Source of the DNA: Sulfitobacter mediterraneus
GTDB taxonomy: Bacteria > Pseudomonadota > Alphaproteobacteria > Rhodobacterales > Rhodobacteraceae
Length of the DNA: 64,000 nucleotides
NCBI RefSeq assembly: GCF_016801775.1
Contig: NZ_CP069004.1
Coordinates: forward strand, 2,728,001-2,792,000
Direction of reading: 5' to 3'
This document shows, piece by piece, positions 1 through 8,776 of the stretch. The stretch's first letter is position 1; every line of letters begins with the position of its first letter. The notes beneath the pieces were generated by a model that was not told the DNA's origin, ran no database searches, and worked only from the letters and a program-made list of their open reading frames with translations. The position numbers and the translations under genes were made by a program.

Positions 1-245
1 ACCCGCGATATGTAACATTGGGTGCGCCCGTTTGGTTGGAGAAAGACGGCAAAAACCCATTACGCCGTTTGATGATTGCGCAAGACACAGGATCCGCGAT
101 CAAGGGCGCGCAGCGGGCCGATATCTTCTTTGGCACCGGTGATCGCGCCGGTCGGGCGGCGGGCAAGCTGCGCGATCCCGGACGCATGGTTGTGCTGATG
201 CCGATCCAACGCGCCTATGCTCTGCTACCGGAAAGCGCGATATGA
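1..245 (+). CDS. mltA: Membrane-bound lytic murein transglycosylase A, C-terminal part
   Basis: Only the last 80 or so codons are in the window; the frame is open to the left edge. The motif QDTGSAIKG followed by RADIFFGTG is the 3D domain of MltA, which carries the catalytic aspartate that cleaves the MurNAc-GlcNAc bond and releases anhydro-muropeptides. The protein would act in the periplasm on peptidoglycan. Its stop codon overlaps the ATG of the Smr gene (ATGA), so the two are co-transcribed. Family assignment is secure from this domain; the N-terminus, including any lipoprotein signal, is out of view. Confidence 0.88.
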   Translation, partial: PRYVTLGAPVWLEKDGKNPLRRLMIAQDTGSAIKGAQRADIFFGTGDRAGRAAGKLRDPGRMVVLMPIQRAYALLPESAI

Positions 246-823
246 AAAAGCGTGGTTTGAACGACGAAGATCTGGCGCTCTGGCGCAGGGTAACGGACCG
301 GACAGAGCGGCTTGACCTCAAATCGCTGTTCCGGGCCGAGATTGACGCCCCCCACCCGACCGCGCCCGCCATCCGCCGCGCCCAAGCTGCGCTGAGCGGT
401 AAGGGCAGCGGGATGCCGCGCAAGGCGCCCACATCTGTTTCGCCGGCTTTTGCTGATCCGCTTGGGCCGGCTTCGGTTCAGATGGACAAGAAAGCCTTTA
501 CCAAGCTCAAGCGCGGCAAGATCAAACCCGAAGGCAAGATCGACCTGCACGGCATGACCCTTGATCAGGCGCATCCGGTGCTCAACCGGTACATTCTGAA
601 CGCCCATCGCAATGGCAAACGTCTGGTTCTGGTGGTCACCGGCAAGGGCAAGCGCCGCGATGAGGGTGGGCCAATTCCCGTTCGATATGGTGTGTTGCGC
701 CATCAGGTTTTGCACTGGCTGAATGCGCCGCCCCTGTCATCCGTGGTGATGCAGGTCAGCCAGGCCCATGTCAGCCATGGGGCCGATGGTGCCTACTATG
801 TCTACCTCAGGCGGCACCGCTAG
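242..823 (+). CDS. Smr/MutS2-type domain protein
   Basis: A 193-residue protein with a charged, proline-rich N-terminal half and a C-terminal Smr domain from about residue 95. The Smr signature is visible: IDLHGMTLDQAH, then VLVVTGKGKR, and near the end SQAHVSHGADGAYYVYLRR. Smr domains are nucleases or nucleic-acid-binding modules, and small stand-alone versions are usual in Alphaproteobacteria; the exact substrate is unknown. It overlaps mltA by 4 nt. Its TAG stop interlocks with the stop of the convergent MFS gene through a shared CTAG. Confidence 0.85.
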   Translation: MKKRGLNDEDLALWRRVTDRTERLDLKSLFRAEIDAPHPTAPAIRRAQAALSGKGSGMPRKAPTSVSPAFADPLGPASVQMDKKAFTKLKRGKIKPEGKIDLHGMTLDQAHPVLNRYILNAHRNGKRLVLVVTGKGKRRDEGGPIPVRYGVLRHQVLHWLNAPPLSSVVMQVSQAHVSHGADGAYYVYLRRHR

Positions 824-2037
824 CGGCCCAAAGTGGGCCGGTATTTGACGATGCCAAATGTTGCAAGGCCCGCGGCGGCAAAATAATAGACGGCGATGGG
901 CAACATTTGATCGGGAAAATCCACCCCAAAATCAATGAACGCACCGGTGATACCCGGCCCAATCGCAGACCCGAATACCATCAGCGCCGCCGCGACAGAT
1001 TTGATCGATCCGATATGGCGCGTGCCATAATATTCGGGCCAGAATGCTGAGGCGCCGGTGGATTGGAGCCCCTGCCCCACACCAAAGATCATCAAACCGA
1101 TGCCCGCCCAAAAGATCGTATCGGCATAGGCCAACACCGCAAAGCCGAGGCCGAACGGGATCATCTGAACCGGCACAACGCGGCTGACACCAAAGCGGTC
1201 AATCGCCCAGCCCGAGGCGAAGGTCGCAACCACCGCAGCCAGCGTATAGACCGGCATCAAGGCGACAAAGGCGACAAGTTCCCATCCCTTAACCTCGACA
1301 AGATGCACTTGCTGAAAAAACAGTGCGGTGCCCCAGGCGGAAGGGCCGACTACCATCGGAATCATCAGGAAAAACAAGCCAGAGCGCAACATTTCACCGC
1401 GCGTCCAATGACGGCCATGCATCCCGGCGATCTGCGCCTCGTCCGCCATGCTTTGCGGTGTACGCTCTTGGCGCAGGAGGATCAGCAGGAATGGAATGGT
1501 CAGGATCACCAGCGCCGCCGCAAGCAGCCAAAGATCGCGCCAATGCATCACGGCAAAGAGCGCGACAAACACAACCGGCAAAATCGCCTGCCCCGCTGCG
1601 AAACCCATGGAGGCGAGCGACAACGCCTTGCCGCGCGATGCCTCGAACCAACGCACCATCGCCACCGCGCCCAGCTGTGACATCATCCCCTGTCCCGTCA
1701 GCCGCAGCGCATAGATGACAAGAACCAGAAATATCCATTGGGTCACCCAAGCCATCGCAACACAGGCCAAGGCGAGACCAACCATCACCAACAGCGCCAA
1801 TGCCCGCACACGAAACCGGTCCGTCAGGACGCCTGCCCAGATCATTGTGATCGCGGAAAGGGTTGTCCCGATGGTGTAAATGCCGCCCCATTGTCCGTCA
1901 GACAGGCCAAAATCACCTTTGATTTCACCCGCGAACAACGAGATGAAATAGGTTTGCCCATAGGACGAGGTGAATGTGATCAGAAAGCCGGCCAGCAAAA
2001 ACAGCCAGTTCCGGTGCATAAATCGGAAATAGTCCAT
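820..2037 (-). CDS. MFS transporter
   Basis: A 405-residue, strongly hydrophobic protein with about twelve membrane segments. It contains the MFS loop 2-3 motif near residue 70 (GVLTDRFRVRA) and a related motif in the second half (GWAIDRFGVSR). It probably moves a small organic anion or other metabolite across the inner membrane, but the substrate cannot be read from the sequence. The chosen ATG lies inside the 3' arm of a perfect 12-bp inverted repeat, and the GGG before it is only 1 nt from the ATG, so initiation may be structurally controlled. A second in-frame ATG occurs six codons downstream. It follows hslU on the same strand after a 104-nt gap. Confidence 0.85.
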   Translation of the reverse strand: MDYFRFMHRNWLFLLAGFLITFTSSYGQTYFISLFAGEIKGDFGLSDGQWGGIYTIGTTLSAITMIWAGVLTDRFRVRALALLVMVGLALACVAMAWVTQWIFLVLVIYALRLTGQGMMSQLGAVAMVRWFEASRGKALSLASMGFAAGQAILPVVFVALFAVMHWRDLWLLAAALVILTIPFLLILLRQERTPQSMADEAQIAGMHGRHWTRGEMLRSGLFFLMIPMVVGPSAWGTALFFQQVHLVEVKGWELVAFVALMPVYTLAAVVATFASGWAIDRFGVSRVVPVQMIPFGLGFAVLAYADTIFWAGIGLMIFGVGQGLQSTGASAFWPEYYGTRHIGSIKSVAAALMVFGSAIGPGITGAFIDFGVDFPDQMLPIAVYYFAAAGLATFGIVKYRPTLGR

Positions 2038-2067
2038 TCCCTTTCATCGGTCAGGTGAAAGGGAATG
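2035..2067 (-). promoter_or_regulatory. Perfect inverted repeat over the MFS start codon
   Basis: CATTCCCTTTCA (2035-2046) and TGAAAGGGAATG (2056-2067) are exact reverse complements, separated by 9 nt. Read on the minus strand, the 3' arm contains the purine-rich AAAGGG and the AUG of the MFS gene. The RNA hairpin would therefore hide the start site; alternatively the DNA dyad is a repressor operator. No U-run follows on the minus strand, so it is not a standard terminator for hslU. Confidence 0.6.
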
Positions 2068-2141
2068 AAAAGAGACAATCTTTGGATGAGGCCAGCGGCG
2101 GCGCCGGTCTTATATGTGGTTGTCGCCCACCTGCTAGCTTA

Positions 2142-3443
2142 TCAAAGCACGTAGCGGCTCAGATCCGCAGAGCGTGTCAATTCGCCAAGGTTCTGTTCAA
2201 CGAACGCGGCATCCACCACCACTTCGTCTCCGGATCGGTCCGGCGCGGTAAAGGACAATTCCTCAAACACCCGTTCCATCACGGTATAAAGCCGCCGTGC
2301 GCCAATGTTCTCGACCGATTGGTTCACATCCGCTGCGATCTTGGCCAAGGCCGCGATCCCTTCGGGGGTGAAGGAAACGGTCACTTCTTCGGTGCCCATC
2401 AACGCGGTGTATTGCAGCGTCAACGCGTTGTCGGTTTCGGTGAGAATGCGCACAAAATCCGCCTCGGTCAGCGCGCGCAACTCAACCCGGATTGGCAAAC
2501 GCCCCTGCAATTCCGGCAACAGGTCGGATGGCTTTGCGATGTGGAACGCGCCAGAGGCGATAAACAGGACATGATCAGTCTTTACCGGCCCGTGTTTGGT
2601 GCTGACGGTGGTGCCTTCGATTAGAGGCAACAGATCGCGCTGCACACCCTCGCGGCTTACATCGCCGCCACGGGCATCAGATCGGGCACAGACCTTGTCG
2701 ATCTCATCAAGAAAGACGATCCCGTTCTGCTCAACCGCCTCGATCGCCGCCCGCGTGACGGTTTCATCATCCAGCAATTTATCGGCTTCTTCGCTGATCA
2801 GGGTTTCATAGCTTTCTGCAACCGACAGACGCTTTTTCGTGGTGCGTCCGCCCATCGCCTTGCCGAACATTTCGCCAAGGTTCAGCATCCCCGCCCCGGG
2901 TTGTCCGGGGATATCCATCATCTGGAAGGGGTTGGAATTGTCCGAAAGCTCCAGATCGATCATCGTATCGTCGAGCTCACCCGCTTTGAGCTTTTTGCGG
3001 AACATCTCGCGGGTGCCTTCGCGGGCGTCCGTCCCCGCGATGGCATCGATCACACGCTCTTCGGCTGCTTTATGGGCACTCGCCTTGACGTCTTCGCGCA
3101 TATGTTCGCGGGTCATCGCGATAGAGGCATCGACCAGATCGCGCACGATCTGTTCAACATCGCGCCCGACATAGCCCACTTCGGTAAACTTGGTCGCCTC
3201 AACCTTGAGAAACGGCGCGCGGGCCAGTTTGGCCAAACGGCGGCTGATCTCGGTTTTGCCAACACCAGTGGGCCCAATCATCAGGATGTTTTTTGGGTAC
3301 ACTTCATCACGCAGATCGTCCGAAAGCTGTTTGCGCCGCCAACGGTTGCGCAGCGCCACGGCCACGGCACGCTTGGCGTCTGCTTGGCCAATGATAAAAC
3401 GGTCAAGTTCCGAGACGATTTCACGGGGGGTCAGATCGGTCAT
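2142..3443 (-). CDS. hslU: ATP-dependent protease ATPase subunit HslU
   Basis: A 433-residue AAA+ unfoldase, normal length for HslU. The N-terminus has the family pattern [17 protein letters not shown]. Walker A (GPTGVGKTE) lies near residue 57 and Walker B ([10 protein letters not shown]) near residue 243. The C-terminus ends in LSRYVL, the tail that docks into HslV. It unfolds substrates and feeds them to the HslV peptidase ring in the cytoplasm. It overlaps hslV by 4 nt, so the two are translationally coupled. Confidence 0.97.
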   Translation of the reverse strand: MTDLTPREIVSELDRFIIGQADAKRAVAVALRNRWRRKQLSDDLRDEVYPKNILMIGPTGVGKTEISRRLAKLARAPFLKVEATKFTEVGYVGRDVEQIVRDLVDASIAMTREHMREDVKASAHKAAEERVIDAIAGTDAREGTREMFRKKLKAGELDDTMIDLELSDNSNPFQMMDIPGQPGAGMLNLGEMFGKAMGGRTTKKRLSVAESYETLISEEADKLLDDETVTRAAIEAVEQNGIVFLDEIDKVCARSDARGGDVSREGVQRDLLPLIEGTTVSTKHGPVKTDHVLFIASGAFHIAKPSDLLPELQGRLPIRVELRALTEADFVRILTETDNALTLQYTALMGTEEVTVSFTPEGIAALAKIAADVNQSVENIGARRLYTVMERVFEELSFTAPDRSGDEVVVDAAFVEQNLGELTRSADLSRYVL

Positions 3444-3997
3444 TGGCTGATTTTCTCCACGGTCAGGTTGCCGTTTGTGTAAACGCAGATGTCAGAGGCA
3501 ATGGCCATCGCATCCCGGGCGACAGCTTCGGCGTCGCGGTCGCTGTCGATCAGGCCCCGTGCGGCCGCCAGGGCAAAATTTCCACCTGATCCAATGGCCG
3601 CCACATCATGTTCAGGCTCCAGCACATCACCTGCACCGGTGATTACCAACAGGTCGTTGCCGTCGGTCACTATCAACATCGCCTCAAGTTTCTGCAGATA
3701 TTTGTCGGTGCGCCAATCCTTGGCCAATTCCACACTTGCACGGGCCAATTGGCCGGGCGTCGCTTCAAGCTTGGCTTCCAGACGTTCCAGCAAGGTAAAG
3801 GCGTCGGCGGTCGATCCGGCAAATCCGGCAACCACGTCAAACCCGCCCGGAGACAACCGCCGCACTTTGCGGGCTGTTCCCTTAATCACGGTCTGGCCAA
3901 GGCTCACCTGACCGTCCCCCGCAATCACCACTTCACCGGCCTTCTTGACCCCAATAATCGTGGTCCCGTGCCAGCCGGGAAAATCCTGATGTGCCAT
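3440..3997 (-). CDS. hslV: ATP-dependent protease peptidase subunit HslV
   Basis: The start at 3997 gives 185 residues beginning [19 protein letters not shown] and is preceded by AGGAGG at good spacing. A longer upstream extension of the frame is not needed. As in other alphaproteobacterial HslV proteins, a short propeptide ending in HG is expected to be removed to expose Thr12 as the nucleophile. Further family features include GDGQVSLG and [15 protein letters not shown]. It forms the double hexameric proteolytic core with HslU. Confidence 0.96.
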   Translation of the reverse strand: MAHQDFPGWHGTTIIGVKKAGEVVIAGDGQVSLGQTVIKGTARKVRRLSPGGFDVVAGFAGSTADAFTLLERLEAKLEATPGQLARASVELAKDWRTDKYLQKLEAMLIVTDGNDLLVITGAGDVLEPEHDVAAIGSGGNFALAAARGLIDSDRDAEAVARDAMAIASDICVYTNGNLTVEKISQ

Positions 3998-4099
3998 GCG
4001 CGGCCTCCTGTCTGCTTGGGGACTATATGGCCTTCTCGCTGGTTGCGTACAAGGGTGGCTGCCCTTGCCCGCCCTTTGATCTCTGGATAGCGTTCCTTG

Positions 4100-4996
4100 A
4101 TGAAAGAACTTTGCATATATCTGGAGCCTGATCTGCGCAAAAGCGCGGAGGCAGGTGCGCATAATTTTATCAATCTGGTGCGTGATGTTGCAGAGAAATC
4201 CTTATTTAGGGTCACATTTCATGATCAGCCAGCCGTCAAAGGCAATGCCAGCACTTATACCCTGTCTCACATGTCCGCCCCACCCGCCGAGCGCGGTTTG
4301 GTGTTTCGGCGGGCCTATCACTATCCGTTCTGGCAAATCGAGGCGACAACAGAGCGTTGGCGATGGGATGTTGCCAAGGCCAGATTTGACCCGGCAATCC
4401 ATCACCCCGATGCCAAGCGTTTCTATTCTTATTGGCAGAACCGGCTTTTTGGCGCGGCGGCCGGCCAGGCAACCAAGGACGGATATATCTATGTTCCGCT
4501 TCAGGGTAAGCTAACCGCACACCGCTCATTCCAACGATGTTCACCGATAGAGATGATTGAGCATTGTTTGAGGCATGGCGGCGCACGACCGGTTGTGGCC
4601 TGCTTGCACCCCAATGAAACCTATTCGGCAGCAGAATTGACGGCGCTTGATGAACTTTCGGGGCGCCACAGCCAATTGTCGGTCGAAACCGGCAATATGG
4701 AACAACATTTGCAGCATTGTGATTTTGTCGTCAGCCAAAACTCAGCCGCGGCCTTTGCAGGATACTTCTTTGGTAAACCTGCATTGCTGTTTGGCAAAAT
4801 TGACTTTCATCACATCGCCGTGGCCGCAGATATCGCGCATTTGTCAGATAGCTTTCATGCCGCCGCCACTGCGCAACCAGCGTTTGATCGGTATGTGCAT
4901 TGGTTCTGGCAGCAAAACTGCATCAACGCGGGGAAGCTCGACGCGAAGGGCAGAATTGCATCGCGTTTTCAACGATTTGGCTGGCCTATAGAATAA
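4100..4996 (+). CDS. Capsule-synthesis-like putative glycosyltransferase
   Basis: About 298 residues, soluble, with no signal peptide. The C-terminal half contains [22 protein letters not shown], which resembles the 'N-S-x-x-x-E/F-A-x-x-x-G-K-P-x-x-x-x-G' block of capsule polysaccharide (Kdo-type) glycosyltransferases; GYIYVPLQ earlier also fits that fold. The match is by eye and the family is not certain. The gene diverges from hslV, sits far from the polysaccharide locus, and converges on trxA with a hairpin between. A TTG lies just before the ATG used here. No clear Shine-Dalgarno sequence is seen. Confidence 0.5.
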   Translation: MKELCIYLEPDLRKSAEAGAHNFINLVRDVAEKSLFRVTFHDQPAVKGNASTYTLSHMSAPPAERGLVFRRAYHYPFWQIEATTERWRWDVAKARFDPAIHHPDAKRFYSYWQNRLFGAAAGQATKDGYIYVPLQGKLTAHRSFQRCSPIEMIEHCLRHGGARPVVACLHPNETYSAAELTALDELSGRHSQLSVETGNMEQHLQHCDFVVSQNSAAAFAGYFFGKPALLFGKIDFHHIAVAADIAHLSDSFHAAATAQPAFDRYVHWFWQQNCINAGKLDAKGRIASRFQRFGWPIE

Positions 4997-5018
4997 GGGC
5001 GCCCACTTGGGACGCCCT
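4996..5018 (-). terminator. Hairpin between convergent genes, probably trxA terminator
   Basis: AGGGCG-CCC pairs with GGG-A-CGCCCT around a 4-nt loop (one bulged A). On the minus strand the stem is followed by TTATTCTAT, a weak U-rich tract, directly after the trxA stop region. On the plus strand no T-run follows. Confidence 0.5.
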
Positions 5019-5041
5019 CAAACCATCTTATCATCAAAGCC

Positions 5042-5362
5042 TTAGATCGACTCTTCGATCCAGCTTTGCAGCGCTGCTTTTGGCTTGGCGCCTGCCATGT
5101 TGGATACGACCTGACCATCTTTGAAGATGAACAACGCCGGAATGCCGCGCACACCCATCTGGGCAGGTGAATTCGGGTTCTCGTCCACGTTTACTTTGAC
5201 GATCTTAACTTTGCCGTCCATTTCTGCGGACAGTTCTTCCAAAGACGGGCCGATTTGTTTGCATGGGCCGCACCATTCGGCCCAGAAATCCACCACGACT
5301 GGGATATCTGAATTTTTGACTTCGGCGTCGAACGTTGAGTCCGTAACTGCGACGGTGGCCAT
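5042..5362 (-). CDS. trxA: Thioredoxin
   Basis: A 106-residue classical thioredoxin with WCGPC at residues 30-34 (redox cysteines 31 and 34), FWAEW before it, and the cis-proline loop GIPALFIF. It reduces cytoplasmic disulfides. A good Shine-Dalgarno (CAGGAGAG) precedes the ATG. It follows addA after 36 nt, in the order addB-addA-trxA seen in many Alphaproteobacteria. A 5-bp dyad (GGTTC/GAACC) occupies part of the gap. Confidence 0.97.
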   Translation of the reverse strand: MATVAVTDSTFDAEVKNSDIPVVVDFWAEWCGPCKQIGPSLEELSAEMDGKVKIVKVNVDENPNSPAQMGVRGIPALFIFKDGQVVSNMAGAKPKAALQSWIEESI

Positions 5363-5398
5363 GATGCTCTCCTGACAGGAATTGGGTTCGAACAGAAC

Positions 5399-8300
5399 CT
5401 ATGAACGCATGCCCCCCGCGTCAAGATATGGCGAGCACTCTAGCGCGGATGTCACAATATTGTGGGGCAATTCCATCAACTGGCAAGTCGATGTCCATAG
5501 AATGGCTGTGCGGATGTCACGATCCGGGTAGATCTGCGCGAGCATCCTCGCATAGGCGCCCATCTGCCGAAGAATACCGTCGGGACACTGTTCCGGTCTA
5601 TCCGGTACGATCCGATTGGTTTTGAAGTCTACAGCCGTGACCGCACCATCGGTTATGATCAACCTGTCGATCAATCCGTGTAGTCGGGCCTGTCCGATTT
5701 GGGCTGTTATCGGAACCTCGGCCAATGTGCCGGGCGCAAAAATACCGGCGAGGGCAGGGGCATTCAAAACTTGCAGAGCCTCTTGATAGGCCTGTTCTGT
5801 CATTTCCGGAGCGTCTGCCGAAACCATTTGCGTGGCAGCGCTTGCACGGTCCAAAGCGGAAAGTGGTGCCAGACGCTCCAACATATTATGCACCACTGTC
5901 CCGTAAAGCATGGCGCGCTCCTTGTCCTCTCCTGCATCTCCGGGCAAGGCCTTTGCGCCACCGAGATCAGATGGAGAAAGCGCCCCTTGCTTTAGAGAAT
6001 AGATGGGCGCAGGTGTCGCAAAAACAGGGTCTAACTCAGTGTTTTCTTCAAGATCGGTCACATGATCAACCGTATCAAGGCTGTCCCAATCGCCCTCCGC
6101 AAACCGCAAAGTGCCATCATCCCCCACAGGAACAGCGTTTGCATGACCCATCGCTGCTTGGGCAATTTGATACCAGGACGATCCATCATTTGACAGATCC
6201 CCGGCAGCAGCAACAATCAGCCATTTTTCCGCGCGGGTCATCGCCACGTATAGCAATCTCAACCGTTCCTGAAACTGCGCGTCTTTCATGCTGTCGATGG
6301 TTTTCCTGAGGGCCGCTGGCATATCCGCTGCGGCGGCCTTCCAAATTGGTACACCTTCCATCCGGACAATTTCATCCTTGACAGTGATGTCGCGTCGCCC
6401 CGTATCGGGCAAGATAACAATGGGCGCCTCAAGCCCCTTTGCTCCATGCACCGTCATCACGCGGATCTGGTCCGAGGCACTATCGATCTGGCGCTTGATC
6501 TCCAGATCGTCAGTTTGCATCCAGACGATAAAGCCGGTCAAGCTGGGCACATTGCTGCGCTCATAGGACAAGGCCTGCGACAGCATCGCGTTGATCCCAT
6601 CCTCAGCCTCGGCGCCCAAACGAGCCAATAATTTGCGGCGTCCATCATGCCGGGTGAGGATGCATTCGATCAAATCATACGGGCGTAGAAAATCAACGCG
6701 CGCCCGCAGATCCTCTAATTTAGAAACTGTTTCCGAATGATCTTCCCGATTGCGCAACGCCTGCCAGAGATGGCGTTCACTGCGCCGGTGGGCGAGATCG
6801 AACAACATCTGTTCGGACCATCCAAACAGGGGCGATTTCAACGCGGTCGCCAAAGACAGGTCATCATCTGGCGTCGCCAGGAATGACAACAACGCCGCCA
6901 GATCCTTGACGGCAAGTTCCGCCCCAACTTTCAGCCTGTCCGCCCCCGCAATTGGCAGGTTCGCGGCCTTACAAGCACGAATAATCTCGGAAAACAGGGC
7001 AGAGCGGCGCTGCACCAGGATCAAGAAATCACCGGCACGAACACGGCGGCGGGCAAAGACGCCGGGCGTATCGGTGTCTTCGGGAATGTAGTGTTCTTCG
7101 TTGATCAGCGTGGCGATCCGTGCCGCGATTTGCTCGGCGAGGATGACACTGTGATGCCGGGCACTGCGCCTGTCCACCGGATCGGTCCAGATGCGGTCTT
7201 CGTTGTCGTCCGCTTTTTCCACCACAGGCCACAGATCAACACGGCCGGGCAGGGCGGCTTTGAACGGTTTGTGCTGCGTTTTTTTGTCGAGACCGGATTG
7301 AAGGTCTGGATCAAAAGCAGTGTCTACAAGGCGTAAAATGGCCGAAGAGGACCGAAAGGAATAGTCCAGACTGCGATGCTGAAACAGTTTGCCGGCCTCG
7401 ACGATCTTTTCCTCAAACATCAGACTTTTACGATCAAATTCCAACGGGTCGGCGCCCTGAAAGGAATAGATCGATTGCTTCTTGTCACCGACCACAAACA
7501 GGGTCCGTTCAACGTCAGACCGCGCACCGGACCCGCTGTAAAACTCGTCTGTCAGGCGCTCGATCACATCCCATTGCCGTGGCGAAGTATCCTGCGCCTC
7601 GTCAACGAGAATATGATCAATCCCCCCGTCAATGCGGAACAACACCCATGCGGCGACGGCCTTGTCGGTCAAAAGGGCGCGGGCCTTGAGAATGAGATCG
7701 TCGAAATCGAGCCAGCCACGCGCCTGCTTGGCGGCCTCATAGCGCGCTAGGAATGCCTTGGCGAACTTGTGCAGCGCGTTGGTTTTCTCCGCCAATGCCA
7801 AAGCCAGACGCGCCTCGCGGGCCTCTTCGACCCGCATCATAAGTTGTTCTAGCGCAGGCATCGCATCTGCGATGACCTTTTGTGTGGGTTTGGTTGGGAA
7901 ACTGCCGATCTTTGCAGTAAACGGGGATTTTGCGCCTGCTCCGGTCAGGAAAACACCTTCGAGGGTTGGGAGGGCAGACAAATCAAATGACCCGATTTGC
8001 GCCAAAACATCTCCGGCTTTGGTGTCGTTTCCACCTTTCGCAATCAAATGGGGCGTGATTCCTTTTATGAGATCTGCCTCGCTTCCCAAAAAGACCGATT
8101 GTTCGATCGAAGCGCGGCTGAGGTCCGGTTCCTGACCCAAAAGTTGCAGCAATTCCGGCCAATCTGGAGAGGCTGCAAAAGCGTCACGCAGCCCGACAAT
8201 ACTGCGGGTCAGCTTGCCAAAATCCTCACCGGTGTAGAACCGTGCAATTTCCGCAATCAGGGGGCCATCATGATCTTCCGCCATGGCATCCACGATGTCT

Positions 8301-8776
8301 GCACGCAGCAAGTCTGCTGCGCGATCTTCGATCTCGGAAAATTGTGGACTGACTCCCGCCTCGAGTGGAAAGCGCCGCAATAGAGACGCGCAAAAGGAGT
8401 GGATGGTCTGAATCTTCAGACCACCCGGCGCCTCAATCGCCAGTGCAAACAAGGTGCGTGCCTTGCGCAGTTCAGCGGGATCAAGATCATCGCTCAGGCC
8501 CAGATCAGCCATCGCTTTGCGCAAGGCGGCATCATCAAGCATGGCCCATTCGCCAAGACGCTTAAAAAGCCGGTTTTGCATCTCTGATGCGGCGGCTTTT
8601 GTATAGGTCAGACACAAAATATGCTGTGGCTCGACACCGCTGAGAAGCAGCCGCGCCACCCTGTCCGTCAAAACCCGCGTTTTGCCCGACCCTGCGTTCG
8701 CCGCGAGCCAAGTAGAGGCATCTGGCCGTGCCGCATCAATCTGGGCGCGGGTGGCATCGTCAAAGTCCGGCATCAT
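5399..8776 (-). CDS. addA: Double-strand break repair helicase-nuclease AddA
   Basis: The ATG at 8776 gives 1125 residues and has GGAGG 7 nt upstream; it overlaps the addB stop by 4 nt. Walker A is AGSGKT (about residues 28-33), followed by UvrD-type motifs such as LVDEAQDTSPRQWDVIE, GDKKQSIYSFQGADP and VMTVHGAKGLEAPIV. The C-terminus carries the RecB-type nuclease motif AVDFKTNR followed by QMGAYARML. With AddB it resects double-strand ends and loads RecA for recombinational repair. Length and domain order fit the alphaproteobacterial AddA family. Confidence 0.95.
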   Translation of the reverse strand: MMPDFDDATRAQIDAARPDASTWLAANAGSGKTRVLTDRVARLLLSGVEPQHILCLTYTKAAASEMQNRLFKRLGEWAMLDDAALRKAMADLGLSDDLDPAELRKARTLFALAIEAPGGLKIQTIHSFCASLLRRFPLEAGVSPQFSEIEDRAADLLRADIVDAMAEDHDGPLIAEIARFYTGEDFGKLTRSIVGLRDAFAASPDWPELLQLLGQEPDLSRASIEQSVFLGSEADLIKGITPHLIAKGGNDTKAGDVLAQIGSFDLSALPTLEGVFLTGAGAKSPFTAKIGSFPTKPTQKVIADAMPALEQLMMRVEEAREARLALALAEKTNALHKFAKAFLARYEAAKQARGWLDFDDLILKARALLTDKAVAAWVLFRIDGGIDHILVDEAQDTSPRQWDVIERLTDEFYSGSGARSDVERTLFVVGDKKQSIYSFQGADPLEFDRKSLMFEEKIVEAGKLFQHRSLDYSFRSSSAILRLVDTAFDPDLQSGLDKKTQHKPFKAALPGRVDLWPVVEKADDNEDRIWTDPVDRRSARHHSVILAEQIAARIATLINEEHYIPEDTDTPGVFARRRVRAGDFLILVQRRSALFSEIIRACKAANLPIAGADRLKVGAELAVKDLAALLSFLATPDDDLSLATALKSPLFGWSEQMLFDLAHRRSERHLWQALRNREDHSETVSKLEDLRARVDFLRPYDLIECILTRHDGRRKLLARLGAEAEDGINAMLSQALSYERSNVPSLTGFIVWMQTDDLEIKRQIDSASDQIRVMTVHGAKGLEAPIVILPDTGRRDITVKDEIVRMEGVPIWKAAAADMPAALRKTIDSMKDAQFQERLRLLYVAMTRAEKWLIVAAAGDLSNDGSSWYQIAQAAMGHANAVPVGDDGTLRFAEGDWDSLDTVDHVTDLEENTELDPVFATPAPIYSLKQGALSPSDLGGAKALPGDAGEDKERAMLYGTVVHNMLERLAPLSALDRASAATQMVSADAPEMTEQAYQEALQVLNAPALAGIFAPGTLAEVPITAQIGQARLHGLIDRLIITDGAVTAVDFKTNRIVPDRPEQCPDGILRQMGAYARMLAQIYPDRDIRTAILWTSTCQLMELPHNIVTSALECSPYLDAGGMRS

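Noticed and set aside
820..823. Interlocked CTAG stop codons (Smr/MFS here and GT4/RTX at 49930) as a special signal
   Set aside because: Two convergent genes sharing TAG/TAG stops is a simple consequence of tight packing.
5363..5398. LexA box ahead of trxA/after addA
   Set aside because: GTTC/GAAC half-sites occur but never with the 7-nt spacing of the alphaproteobacterial SOS box.
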